Assembly: GCF_042477335.2 (NCBI RefSeq) | Contig: NC_091256.1 | Span: 43,665,001-43,729,000, forward strand | Direction of reading: 5' to 3' | Length of the DNA stretch: 64,000 nucleotides | Source of the DNA: Ovis canadensis | Taxonomy: Eukaryota > Chordata > Mammalia > Artiodactyla > Bovidae | Notes under the pieces: model-generated | Told to the model about the DNA's origin: nothing | Databases searched by the model: none | What the model saw: the letters and a program-made list of their open reading frames with translations, nothing else | Program-made: the position numbers and the translations under genes | In this document: in pieces, positions 37,901 through 50,046 of the stretch | How the letters are laid out: each line of letters opens with the position of its first letter | How positions within the stretch are numbered: position 1 is the stretch's first letter

Positions 37901-40767
37901 TTTGGAATCTAGAGAAAAAATACACTACAATGAAGAAGCTGTTGAAGCTTCTGTTAAGCCCACTTTCAATATCATAGTACATGTTAAACTCTGGTAACTT
38001 ATTTCGAACCTCTCTCTCCTGTCTCTCTTTTCTCTTCTTGCCTTTAAAAATGAACAGGTTGAAATGGCATAAAGAGAAGAGAAGACACAGGCACACCTGA
38101 GACAATGGTAAAAAAAAAAAAAAAGGAGATGAGCAAACTGCAATACTCACCACTATAATGAAATGAAGGAGCATATTTCCTAAAGCATAGTTTATATACA
38201 TACACATAGATAAAATAATCCCTAGCACATTATATACCAAATCATTTCTTGGGCTACAGATTCTACAGTACTTGAATCTATTAAATTCCTGAACTATGAT
38301 AAGTCATAAATAGGAGAGAATACATCCTGATTCTTAGCCCTAATAACAGAAATGTTATCAAAAACACTTGAGAAAACATCCTTAGCAGATTTACACAGGG
38401 CGTTGGGAATAGACCCCCTATACTGGAAGCAGAGTGAACTTACACCAGTAATTCAAACCTGTTTGAGGTCTGTTAAATGGCAGAGAGGAACAAAAGATAC
38501 AGCCTTCCCAGAACTGTTTTTCCTGTATAGCCAGTTTTCAGTTGCTTACTGTAAATCAGGGCTTTTACATGACCACCATAAATCCAGACAGCATAATGGC
38601 TGAAGGAGGCTGATAGCTCTGGCTTGGTTGAGACCAAGACTGGCCACTTCAGAGAACTTAGAAAGCAAGCAGAGTCACCCAAACCACACCTCTTTCCCTC
38701 TTTCTCTCTCTCTCCCTCCATCCCTCCATTAAATACATTATGCCTTATGCATATATGGGAGGGAAAAGACCTGTAGTGACACTTTTTGTAGTTCACTTAG
38801 TGCTAAAATGCATTCATTATTCTATTGGTATATGATCCCAGGTAGTGTTCCAACCCCAGGTTGGCTGTCTTCCTTCCTACACAGAATGCCTTCCTGCCAT
38901 CCACTGATGTGAGCTCAGTCAGTTAAAAAGTACTTAAATACTATCCTAAACAAAATAAATTTGTATAGACAAGTCTACCACCCTTAAGAAAATCACACAA
39001 TTCCTCCAGAATCCAAATGTTAGAATTGTTTTATTGTTTTGGAAGTTATATTAATTAAAAGATGCATTCATTTTATCTGTGGATTTTTTAGATTTAATTT
39101 TAAAAAATAATCTGAAGAAACGACATTTCCAGATGAACAGATTCTGTTAAAGAAAGATTGAATGTGAACCCATGATATTCAGGCCCCATTTTTAAAATAA
39201 CATAAATCTTTGAGTAGTGATTGTTCTCAAATTCTGTAAAATATGTATAAAGTGAGGTAATTTGTTTTTGTCAAAATTAAAGAATAAAACTTCCAGATGT
39301 TTAAATGTTCTTGATTATATTCAGTTGCTCAAATTTGGGTGCAAATGAACTCAGAAAAAGTGAAGTAAGAGAGATTACCAGAATTGGCACCATATGCCTA
39401 CTAGATGACAAGTGTTGTGTTTCTGACCAAAAGACAGAAATTTCTGTCTGCATCCCAAAACAAGGATCAATTTTTCCTTCTTTTTAGGCCTGCTCCACCC
39501 TCAAAAGCAGAACATTCTTGGACTTGAAATTGGCAGAAAGAAAATGATATATCCAAATATTACTTACTGAGAACTGACAAATGCATAGGAGAAATATGGA
39601 GCTTCCCCCTTCCTATTTAGGACTTCATTATACATAAAAGTCATTCTGAAGCCCCCGGACAAAGATAGCATCTCATTTTTCATTCATGGCTAATAAGTGC
39701 ATACAAACCCTATCAGAATAATATAAAATTGTCCTAATAAAACCCTTCCTTATAAAAGAATTCTTATGAACTTAACACAAAAGTCTTGATACATACCGAA
39801 TTCAAACTATTCCTGGTAATAAGAGCAGACAGAAGGTTAAATCTCACTCCAGAAATTTACTTCGCCCTTAGCGATAACATGCAACTCAGGAAGTTACTTC
39901 CCTTACAAAGAACTAGCATTTATGCTTAAGACTAAAATGATTATTTTTAAAGTACCCATTTTACAATGCAAATGTGTATCTAAATTAAACTCAGCAGAAA
40001 AAAAAAAAAAGCATTTTGAGTTGAAGCTGCAGTAATGACTTTATGGGAGACAATAGGAAAAGCAGTTCTTGAATATGAACTCAGAAACAGATTTCAAATT
40101 CCTTCAAGGTGTCTTAAAGATTTCTTTGTTCCTCTGACTCCATACCTTAATGTTTTGGTGCCTGTTTAACTGAGAACCCATTGCTCTGAAATTGTTTTAG
40201 AAAACTAAGGCAGTTCAGTAAGATCAGGGCAAAAGAAAAAAAGAGGGTGAAAACCTGACAGCTGATCTACTTGCCAAACCATGCCTTAGCACTTGGAACG
40301 TGGAACAGATGCAGGAACAGAGGCTTCGACTAAAGAAGAACAGCAATAAAAGTCTTTGTAACGAAGACACATGCACAGGAGAGCGTTTTTGACATAGACA
40401 AATGACAGACAAGCAATCTAAGGAACAATAACCTTAGAAAGGAGAGGCAGGATGTAAAAGGAAAGTGAGAAGCTGTGGTGGTGGAGAAGCATGATTGAAG
40501 AGAGGTGGAGAGAAGGAGCAGTCCCCACAGGAAGTGTGTGATACAGGCCTGGGCAGTGGAGATGGTGCCGGTGGAGGTGGGGGCAGCAGAAATGTGAATA
40601 CAATCAAGAGGTCAATATTTCTTCCTGGGCTCTGCTGATCCTATGCCACTATTATTTGTTAAATCATATCTTGCCCATTTTCCTTAAATAATGCTTTATG
40701 AAATATCTAGCCCCCCAAATAAAGAGGATAGAATACACTTGGCATTTAACTCTACAGATGTTGAAAG
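34961..40767. other. Single-copy region upstream of ZBTB18, no gene recognised
   Basis: The first 350 nt are still GC-rich. The rest is AT-rich, without SINE, BovB or recognisable L1 sequence. Open frames are short and domain-free. G-runs are at about 37658-37678 and A-runs at 38110-38124. It is the right half of the repeat-poor zone. Confidence 0.55.
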
Positions 40768-40978
40768 AAAGTATTAGTCACTCAGTCATGTCTGACTCTG
40801 TGCGACCCCTTTGGACTGTAGCCCACCAGTGTCCTCTGTCCATGGGATTTCCCAGGCGTGAATACTGGAGTGGGTTGCTATTTCCTTCTCCATGGGATTT
40901 TCTTGAGCCAGGGATCGAACCCAGGTCTCCTGTGTTGCAGGCAGATTCTTTACCATCTGAGCCACCAGGGAAGCCCAG
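40768..40978 (-). mobile_element. Bov-tA SINE, full length
   Basis: Minus copy from CACTCAGTCATGTCTGACTC to TGAGCCACCAGGGAAGCCC. It is the first young ruminant repeat to the right of ZBTB18. Confidence 0.95.
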
Positions 40979-41008
40979 ACATTGAGCTGCCACAATCAAG
41001 GCAGCTGC

Positions 41009-41032
41009 ATGTGTGTGTGTGTGTATGTGTGC
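41009..41032. repeat. (TG)n microsatellite
   Basis: Short, interrupted TG run close to the Bov-tA copy. Confidence 0.85.
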
Positions 41033-44000
41033 ACGCATGCTCATGCACCCTCATGTGCATCTAGATCATTGGTTTGGCCTGTTTTTCTGATGAGATACCT
41101 GCTTGGTATAAACAAAGTTTTCTTAATACAGGGTTAGAACTTCACAGCACTCTCATTACATAAATTTAGGTTGATCTTATAAAAAAAAATTGTGGGAGTG
41201 CACAGACATTTCATTGAGAAATGCAACCTATTCATTAACCTAACTAATCATATTTCATTCATTCAACAGTCATAACATACATGGGGCCTGGTACTGGGCA
41301 TATAAGCCCAGATACAGCCCATATAAGACATCTGACCTGCATCATAACCAGGTGCAGAAATTAGCAATGGAAAAAAAGAGGGTTGAATGACTTCAATAAA
41401 GAAAAAAATTCTCATGATCTAAGATACTGACTCTATTTTTGTTTACTATCTTCCTTGACGAGAACACCTCCAGGATGAGAACTTCTTCTATGACATTAAT
41501 AACTGTACCTTCAAAGCACCTGGAATGGTAGTTGGCACATAATAAGAGTTCAAGAAAGATTTATAGGCAGGAAAGGAGGGATGGAGGGGACAAAGAAAGG
41601 AGGAAGGGAGAGATGGAAAGAAATGGCTTATAACTGCATTTTTCCAGAGGCTGGAGGAAATAATAGTGTTCAACTGTTCCCTTCAATGTCAGGAAAAGCT
41701 TGTTCCATGGACTACTGGGAAAATGTCCATTTACTTTCTTAGAAGTACACTAACCCAGTATAGAAATAACCCAGGTGGATATGGTAGACCTTACTCTTGG
41801 TAGAATCATCCAGCACATGTAAAGACTATTCCCTCTGTAAGGCATTTTAGAAGTGAGTTACTCCTCAACACATCTCTTCCAGACGTGGGATGTGTTGAAA
41901 TTTTTGTTACTTGAAGGAGAATATTGATACAGAATGGCTTATCGAAGGCCTCAAATCAAGATGGACACATTGCAGGGCTAGTCATCAATTCCTTAGGTCA
42001 CTTCTCTTCATTGAAACTAAAAGAAAAACCTCCCCTGTTTTTAAACAAATTTAAATCTACTAGCTTTGAAAAAATACAACCTATCAGGTCTTTCTCCTTA
42101 ATGAAAAAGTCCATGATCCCAATTGAACCATACAGACAAGCTAAAAATATAAGGAACAAAGTTATTTCTGACTTTTCAAGGGTAACTTCAACTAAAGACA
42201 CATGCCATTGGTGGATATAAATGAAGATGCTTCCAAGGAAGAGATATTTTCCCTTCTGGACATCCTATTAAGATGGTAGGGTCCTAATAACAGTAAATCT
42301 GGTGCAGAGATATCTATAAAACTGTTTATATGGGTGCATCCTGTGACTATGAAAGATACAAGATTATATTTTCATTTGCATGGTTTGCTGGGTTTTATTT
42401 GGCAGATACAATAACACAGGCTACGCAGAGCCCATAAAACAAAGTGAGAACAGCAGCTCATTTGGTGGCAGAACGTAATAGTTATGGCTAAAGGGCTTAC
42501 ATAATTCATCTCAAACCCTTATGTCTATATTTACTGTTGTTTAAATGAAAATCAAGCTCTCATGGCCATAAGGAGGGATCTGGTTAGAAACTGGGTTGAG
42601 ATCCTTTCTCCTTTCACAGCTTCTGAGACAATCAATCATCAACACTTAAAAACATCTAGAGAAATATCCAAGAATAAGCAATAGGTTACCTAAGCACATT
42701 AGTACTTCATGTCTCCGATCCCGCTTCTCTTAACAACTCTAAAACTCCCACAGAATGAAAGTGAGTGGAGAGAGAGGCCCTGTTCTTTATCCTGACTCAG
42801 AACTCCTAGTTAGACTCAGGGAAGCCTCAGAGCAATTGTAAGCCATAAGAAATAATATTTAGCTTTCAGATGATGTTTAGTGCAAGATAATACTTTGTGG
42901 GGGAGGGGGCCCAGCAAAAGGAGGGCAATATAAAAGCAAGGTTGAGGCATGTGTTGTTTGATATTATTAAAAGTATCTCTATTAGATTACATTTCTAAAA
43001 TAAGATTTTTAAATTCAGGATTTTTAATCACTTTACTCATGTTTTGTTGTAGGAATGAAAACTTTGGCTCTCAGTTGTGACTGCTCATTGCAAAAGACTG
43101 CAGATTTTTCTGTTTTGGGGAATGATGTTTGGATTTGTTCTTTTTTTAAATAGGATCTGAAATATAGTTTGTTAAAGAGAAATTTTCACTATATTATCAA
43201 ATGTATTTTAGATAAAATTTTAAAATATCAATGATTATCATACCAATTGAGTGAAAATGGAGCTATATGTCTTAGAACAGCTGTGTAAAATAACATTATA
43301 GCTTTGTTCTCTGCAGATCTCGTAGAGGTAGTATATATAAATACTGATATGTACACATACATCTTATAGTGTTCATTATAATTACATGCCATCCAATTAG
43401 ATAGAAATGATTAATATTTCTGGGTTATTAAAATATTTGTAATTTGTATTTGTAATTCTTGAAAATAAAAGAATTAACAATCATTTTAAGCAAATAGTTC
43501 ACCTTCTCCATGTAAGCTGCAAAAGTATGAAAATAAATAAAAACATGTGGCCTAAATTTTATCCACCATGAGCAAGTAGCTATTTTTGAAACTGGGTTAC
43601 TCCTCTTGATTTAAAAAATTATTTGTTATTTTTAAATAAATTAATATGATTATTAAAAGTGATCAGGTCTCACTTTCCAGATTTGAAAATTTTATGCCAT
43701 TTAGGATGTCACGACATATATACATGCACCAATCTGGAGGGGAAAGATGAATTTTTTTAAGTTATTCTAAAACACTACTAAATGCAAGTAAATAATTCAT
43801 CTTCTATGTAATAAGATAATTGATAGACTTAATCTTGCTTTGGTATAAGCCCACGCAGTTTGTGTGTGTGTGTGTGTGTATGTGTGCATGCACGCACACA
43901 CATATGCACAAGCATAGATTTAATTGCATATTCTTCAAGTTTAATAGGAAACAACTACAAGGAAAAAAAGAAACATTAAAAACAAGTAAGATATTATACA

Positions 44001-46450
44001 TTTTCATTTGAAGTTAAAATGTCATTGTCATAAATGTATTATAACCTTGTGTATTTACTCTTGTTGGGGAGATGTTTCATCACTAATCTACATTCACCTT
44101 TCAATCAGTGGATTTTCATGGCCTTCTAGTGGCTACAGGGAAAATCTGACAAGTAGAAAGGAAAATAAGTGGTAAGCTAACCCTGATTAAGAGAATTTCA
44201 AAAAGAAAGAAAAGATCCAAAGGGGAGAAAAACAAAGGAGAATGGAGAAAACCAAATAAAATTGGGGAAAGTTTTAGGAATAAGACAATTATGCAAGTTT
44301 GTGGTTAATTCATTTTTCCCAATATATAATTTTTATTTGAAAAGTTATCCTTTATTATTTTAATCTAAAAGAAAACCTCCCTTTACTAAACTAAAAACAA
44401 TCACTTAATGCTTGGTACACTAGCGTAGTCAAATTCTAAAATCTTGACAGCTAAAAGGGCTCTGCTGCTCTGGATTGCCACTCCACTGAGAGGTGTGTGG
44501 ACTTCTGAAACAGGAGAGAAACGAGTAAGAACACAAAACAAAGTTTTCCATTGAAAGGCATTCCAGCATGAAGAAGCATCACTTTCTGAACTGCCTGTTA
44601 TCAAGGCAACTAGATGTTAGTTTGGTCCAGATTTTGTTATCCTAGGTGGGTGAAAGGATTGATTTGTGCTTTTCTCCCATCTTCATGCTATATGCCTTCA
44701 AACTTCACCTCATCACAAATATTTTTCTTTTCAGTCTTTTATTTCTGAATTCTTAGAGCATATTATTATTATTATTTTTAGTATTGCAATCTCCAATAGT
44801 CCTTATTTTCACTCAAAATTACAATACAGGGGACTATGGCCAATGCTACACAGATGGCCAAACAGATAATAAAGACTCAGTTCATGAATAATATCCACTC
44901 AGAAAGAGGACAAAAGCAACAGGAAAAAAGAGCCCAAATTGGACAAAATGTGCGTGCTATATTTAAAAAAACACACACGCGGTCATTGTCAGAGATCATT
45001 AAGGGTGCCCTGTAGTTTTAATAATATGCCAGTGGCACCAATTTGATGTGACTGTTTGCTCTTATAGTCAATAAAAAAAGTCATAACTGCTATCAAATCT
45101 AAATTTAATTTATTTTCTACACAGCCTTTTCTGTTTTCCTTGTTTTTTTCTTTTATAACATTAACACTTTTTTTGTTAAAAAATGTGTGAAAGATTAATT
45201 TGTAGAATGAGGGGATCTGTGGGTGCACAGCACAGGACAGATGGCGTGGGTGGGACGTGACAGTGTTCGTCTGTGGCATCATTTTGTTGTTGCTATTGCA
45301 AGTGAGCAAAATACAGCTACCGCCACCACGATCATTTCTTGGAAGACCCTCTGATAAGGTGTGTTGCTTTTCTTCATGTCCAGGCCTGCCACGTGGGGAC
45401 TCAGCCACTCTCTACCCTGTAATCAGCCTGCTCATGACCATTGTTAGTCAGCCTGAGAGCCCTGGAATTTTAAAATTGCATTTATATAGAATTCCAGGGC
45501 ACTTTGGTATACAACAAAATGAAATACACTCTTTCTTGGTGAGCTGACTGTTTTGAAATGAGTTAATGATCTGTCTTCTCTGAGAGCCTGTATTGTAAAC
45601 CCAAACACATGAAACTATAGATTTAGAAAAAGAACGATTTTTTCTTTTAAGGAGAAAATGTGTTTTGGTTGGTTTTTTTTTTTTTTTTGGTCCCAGTCTA
45701 AAATTTACACTCACACACAATTACATTCAAGGGGAGGGAAAAACTGTGCACATTTATATTCAAAGTTCTGATTTTTATCTTGGAACAGCCCTAATTTACA
45801 CATAAGTGTTGTAGGAGTTCACTATTGTAAAGGTTCTTATCGAAGAATAAAGCAATTACCACAGAAAATCACTGTCATATGGCACACACAGACATTCTGA
45901 GAAAAAGTAAAACTTTGAGAAGGAGGAAAAGGGGAATTCAGGACAGCATGTGGGAGGGAAGATGTGAGTTCTTTTTATGCACAAAGAGATCCATTAACAA
46001 TATCTTTATCAGTTTCCTTCTTCCTTGTTAACTGAACCGACTTGCAATGCCCAGAATATGTGAATCTGATTGCAATTAAAAGACGGGGGAGTAAATAAGG
46101 GAGCGCAAAATGAACATGGTTGGTGGTTAATTCACGGTAAGACGAAATTTGCCTGAAGGAAAATGTTCACAAAACCTTTCCCTCAAACTAGTGCTTCTGT
46201 CAGAGGAAGGCAAAATGGTCCACAAAAGGTTAGCAGCCATGGAGTGGAATGTGTCATTCTTCTGCAGTCATGAGGCTGCTTCAGACTTGAGATTAATGTA
46301 TGCTGATGGGTAGGATACTGATATTCGTGTCATTTTATAGTATTATGTTATTTTCATAATTCAACTGCAAGCTTTCTCAGAGAGATTCCTCCACATCAGA
46401 CAGCCCTCCACAAGTGCACTTCAGTTAGTGCAGTTAGCGCTATGGGGCCA
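41033..46450. other. Single-copy intergenic region
   Basis: AT-rich DNA with a (TG)n run at about 43860-43880 and an (ATT)n run at about 44761-44776. No gene recognised. The stretch around 45900-46200 is free of repeats and looks like candidate conserved noncoding DNA, but this is only an impression from composition. Confidence 0.45.
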
Positions 46451-46454
46451 GGGA

Positions 46455-46735
46455 TATGGGGAGGGGCCACAGTGGAGGCAGCATGACAGAGTGGTTACTA
46501 GTGTGGGGTTTGGGGGCAGACCATTTGCACCAGATGGCTGGCTGCCCCTAGCTATGTAACTGTAACTAAGTTACTTTAATGTGTCCAAGCCTTAGTGTGT
46601 TTTAAAAACATGTAATAAGAACAGAGATAATAATAATAATACCATGTACCTTCACTATAGAGCTAGTGAGGGGATTAAAGAGATCTTTGTAAAGCGTCTG
46701 GACAGTACCTGGCAGGCAGTTAATTAGTCCTCATT
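46455..46735 (+). repeat. MIR SINE, long copy
   Basis: Follows the MIR order: ATGACAGAGTGGTTACTAGT head, a core near 46555-46580, and GGGATTAAAGAGATCTTTGT, AAGCGTCTGGACAGTACCTG tail. An (AAT)n stretch is inside. Confidence 0.75.
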
Positions 46736-46910
46736 TCCTAGGAGTCCCTTTTTGGACTTTCCCAGCACACAAAACTTCAAATCTTTGGTGTGAAACATTT
46801 CTTCCTCTGTTTCATCAGGAGGTAGTAGGGAGGAAATAGAATTTTGGAATATACATGGGTGCATGGGGAATGAGGAAGAAGTGGATACAATTTGAAAACC
46901 AAATACACAG

Positions 46911-47033
46911 GGACTTCCCTGGCGGTCCTGTATAGTTAAGACTTCACCTTTCAGTGCAGGGGGTGCAGGTTTGATTCCTGGTCAGGACGCTAAAATCCCA
47001 CATACCATGTAGCCAAAAAACCAAAACACAGAA
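46911..47033 (+). mobile_element. CHR-type SINE, short form
   Basis: GGGACTTCCCTGGCGGTCCT, GTTTGATTCCTGGTCAGGAC and TGTAGCCAAAAAACCAAAAC follow the CHR-2 type consensus. Confidence 0.85.
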
Positions 47034-47317
47034 CAGAAGCAGTATTGTAACAAAGTCAATAAAAACTTAAAAATGGTACGCATTAAAAAAAAATCTTAAA
47101 AAAAAAAACACAAATACACAGTGTTACATGGGGGAAGAGTGTCACCAATGTCAGGAAATCCGGGGGAAATCTGGTGTGCGTGTCATATGCCTGTAAAATA
47201 GAGTACACAGAAAGGAAATGTGATGACAAAAGGTGTCTACTGCATATCGAATTTAAAGAGTTATCTATTTTATATGTATTTGTTCTGCCAGACTTTCTCC
47301 ACGATTTAATACAGTAT

Positions 47318-47582
47318 CCCTCTCCAGTACTCTTGCCTGGAAAATCCCATTGGCGGAGGAGCCTGGTAGGCTGCAGTCCATGGGTCGCTAAGAGTCGGAC
47401 GTGACTGAGTGACTTCACTTTCACTTTTCACTTTCATGCATTGGAGAAGGAAATGGCAACCCACTCCAGTGTTCTTGCCTTGAGAATCCCAGGAACAGGG
47501 GAGCCTGGTGGGCTGCCATCTATGGGGTCGCACAGAGTTGGGCACGACTGAAGCGACTTAGCAGCAGCAGCAGCAGCAGCAG
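47318..47582 (+). mobile_element. BOV-A2 dimeric SINE with (AGC)n tail
   Basis: Two monomers joined by CTTTCACTTTTCACTTTCAT, ending in TGAAGCGACTTAGCAGCAGC and seven further AGC-type units. The trinucleotide tail is a ruminant microsatellite source. Confidence 0.95.
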
Positions 47583-48129
47583 TGGGCAATCTAGAAATGG
47601 AGGCCAGCAAGCTCTTGTTGTTCCCTCAAACACATGTACAGACATAGACTCAGAAGAGAGAGTTTCTACCCATAAATCAGTATCACAACAATAGCACTGC
47701 TGGTATTGAAACAACCGAAACAATTGCAGAGCTTGTTACTTTTATGTGCATGTAATTACTCATTCCAATGCATCTTTATACACAAATGTAAAGAATCCTC
47801 ATTCCTCCGTTGTTGTCTGATGCAGTTATGTTTCTGTCCAAAATGTTGGAGAATAGTTAACTCACTGACTCCAGAGGAATTCTGATGTGCTGAGATTAGG
47901 GTGGAAATGATAAACTATATGAACCTCGTATTCTTAAAATATATTGAAAAATTATGCATATGTCCACAGATGTATATCTAGAATTGCATTTTGTGCAAGT
48001 CAATTCCTCCTTCCCAGTAAGAAGCTTGTACTTATTAAAGGTAGTAAAGATTTTTTGAGGTCTATCCCAATAGCTGTTCTTCCTTTTTTCTTTAGCAATA
48101 AAACTCTCAACTTTTACTAGGTACATGGC

Positions 48130-48560
48130 AGCTCAAAATGAAAACTACACTTTCCAGCATCCTTTGCAGCTAAATCCATCTATGTGATAAGTTTGGGACA
48201 ATGAAATATAGGAAGTGTTTTGTGGCAGTTTATAAGAAGCCCCTTATAAAAATAGTCATTCTCTCTTCTGACCTCTTTCTTCTTTGTCCCTTTCTATTGC
48301 TTGGAAAGTGGATGTGATGGCTGGCACTCAGGTTGATATAACGGGCCATGAAACTGAGAGCCACACTACAGGGAGGGTGTAGAGGTGAGCTGGAGAATCT
48401 TCTGAATTTAATGATTTGTTAAAGTAAGCATATCAGCCCATGACTGCTTACTTCTCAACTTTGTTTCTATAAGAGAGAAATCATGTTTATCTTGTCTAAG
48501 GTCTGGTTATTGAGAGTGTCTTCGCATGTAGCTGGATCTTATTCTCACTGATGCTTTATG
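48130..48560 (+). repeat. Ancient interspersed repeat remnant
   Basis: AACTACACTTTCCAGCATCC at the left, AAGTGGATGTGATGGCTGGC in the middle and AGAGAGAAATCATGTTTATC at the right recall an old mammalian repeat. Family not assigned. Confidence 0.5.
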
Positions 48561-49851
48561 TATATGCCTTTTCCTGAGGCACCATGGAAGGTAGGATGTA
48601 TATTGAAAGAACCAATTCCCCAACTACATTGGCTTAATTTTTTAAAAGTTAATTTCTGACATACTAGGGTACTGTTGACTGGAGGGGTTGGAGGACAGAC
48701 ATGGAACCCCTGTTCCATGCAGGTATTCTGACGCCAAGGCTTTTTCTATCTTAACCACCAAAGCCTGTGCCATTGTCTATACATGATCTCCCTTGACTCA
48801 ACAGATAGAAAGAGAGTGTGTAGGATCAGACATAGGAAATTTTTAATGGTATAAGCTTGGAGTGGCATTTGGCACGCTCACATTCCATTAGCCAGAACTC
48901 AAATGGTCCGAAACTAACTACAAGAGAGCCAGAAATGTAATTTATCTGTGTTCCCAGGAAGAAGAGAAGAAACAAGGGCACTAGCTCTGCCTTTACCTAA
49001 AACATACACAGAAAATAATATCCCCACTTTGGACTTACATTCTAGAGACCAAATTAAACAAGGACTGCACAGTTGCTTGTGTAGCAAAATATCCTTCAGA
49101 GGTCACTTTGATGCTGAAACATCTAACAGTCAAAGATGTCTTATTATGGAAGATGAGGTCCGCAAACAGTGAAGCTTCATTCACAAGCCCTGGCCACTAC
49201 TGCTCTTTTGACTCCTTTTATTGAACTGAACTGAACTGATGGCTCTTTCTCCTTCCTTGTTCAAGTGCTTTTCTTCTGATGACGGGGTAATTCTTTAACA
49301 TCTACGGAAGACGTTAAGGAAAGTCTCCATAGCCTTTGTATTGCTGGGCAAAACAGTTAAACATGCATTTTAAGTGATGGTCTGGGAATATGATGCTGGA
49401 GATAACAATGGATCATTAAGGCAGAGCCTCTTCATTTCCTCTTACACTGCTGTTGTATATTTTGTCGGCTTTGTGGTTATGTGCTAACTTGTGTAAAAGA
49501 AGATCATTTAGAATACTTTTAATATGATTAGACCCTCCAAAAACATACTGAGAGAGATGATAGATAAGAGAAATAGGTAGATCGACAGGGCTAGGTGAGT
49601 GGGTGGGCAGATGAGTAGACAGATGAGTATGTGGACAGATGAATAGATATACAGTAAAGAAAAAAAAATCTTTTTCCTTGGAAGATTAATCAAGATGGTT
49701 TTACTGAACCAACATTTTCCTCAAATTCTGGGTAATAATTATTTATGATAACCCATTTGAGGGAAATGGTTGGGATAAAGAATAATAGATTCGAGAGGAA
49801 TAACATCCAAGATTCCCTTTCTTCAGAATTACTAGTCGTGGCCTGCATAAT

Positions 49852-50046
49852 GGGCTTCCAAAGGTGGCGCTAGTGATAAAGAACCTGCCTGGGTTCGATC
49901 CCTGGGTCCGGAAGAGCCCCTGGAGGGGGACATAGCAACCCACTCCAGTATTCTTGCCTGGAGAATCCCATGGACAGAGGAGCCTGGTGGGCTACAGTCC
50001 ACGGGGTCTCACAGGGTCAGACACAACGGAAGTGACTTAACTTGCA
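49852..50046 (+). mobile_element. Bov-tA SINE
   Basis: Plus copy with a shortened head (about 12 nt missing before GGGTTCGATCCCTGGGTCC) and an intact body to GTCAGACACAACGGAAGTGA. Confidence 0.93.

Noticed and set aside
49220..49242. TTGAACTGAACTGAACTGAT run
   Set aside because: Looks like a BovB tail word but has no BovB body next to it; treated as a simple repeat.
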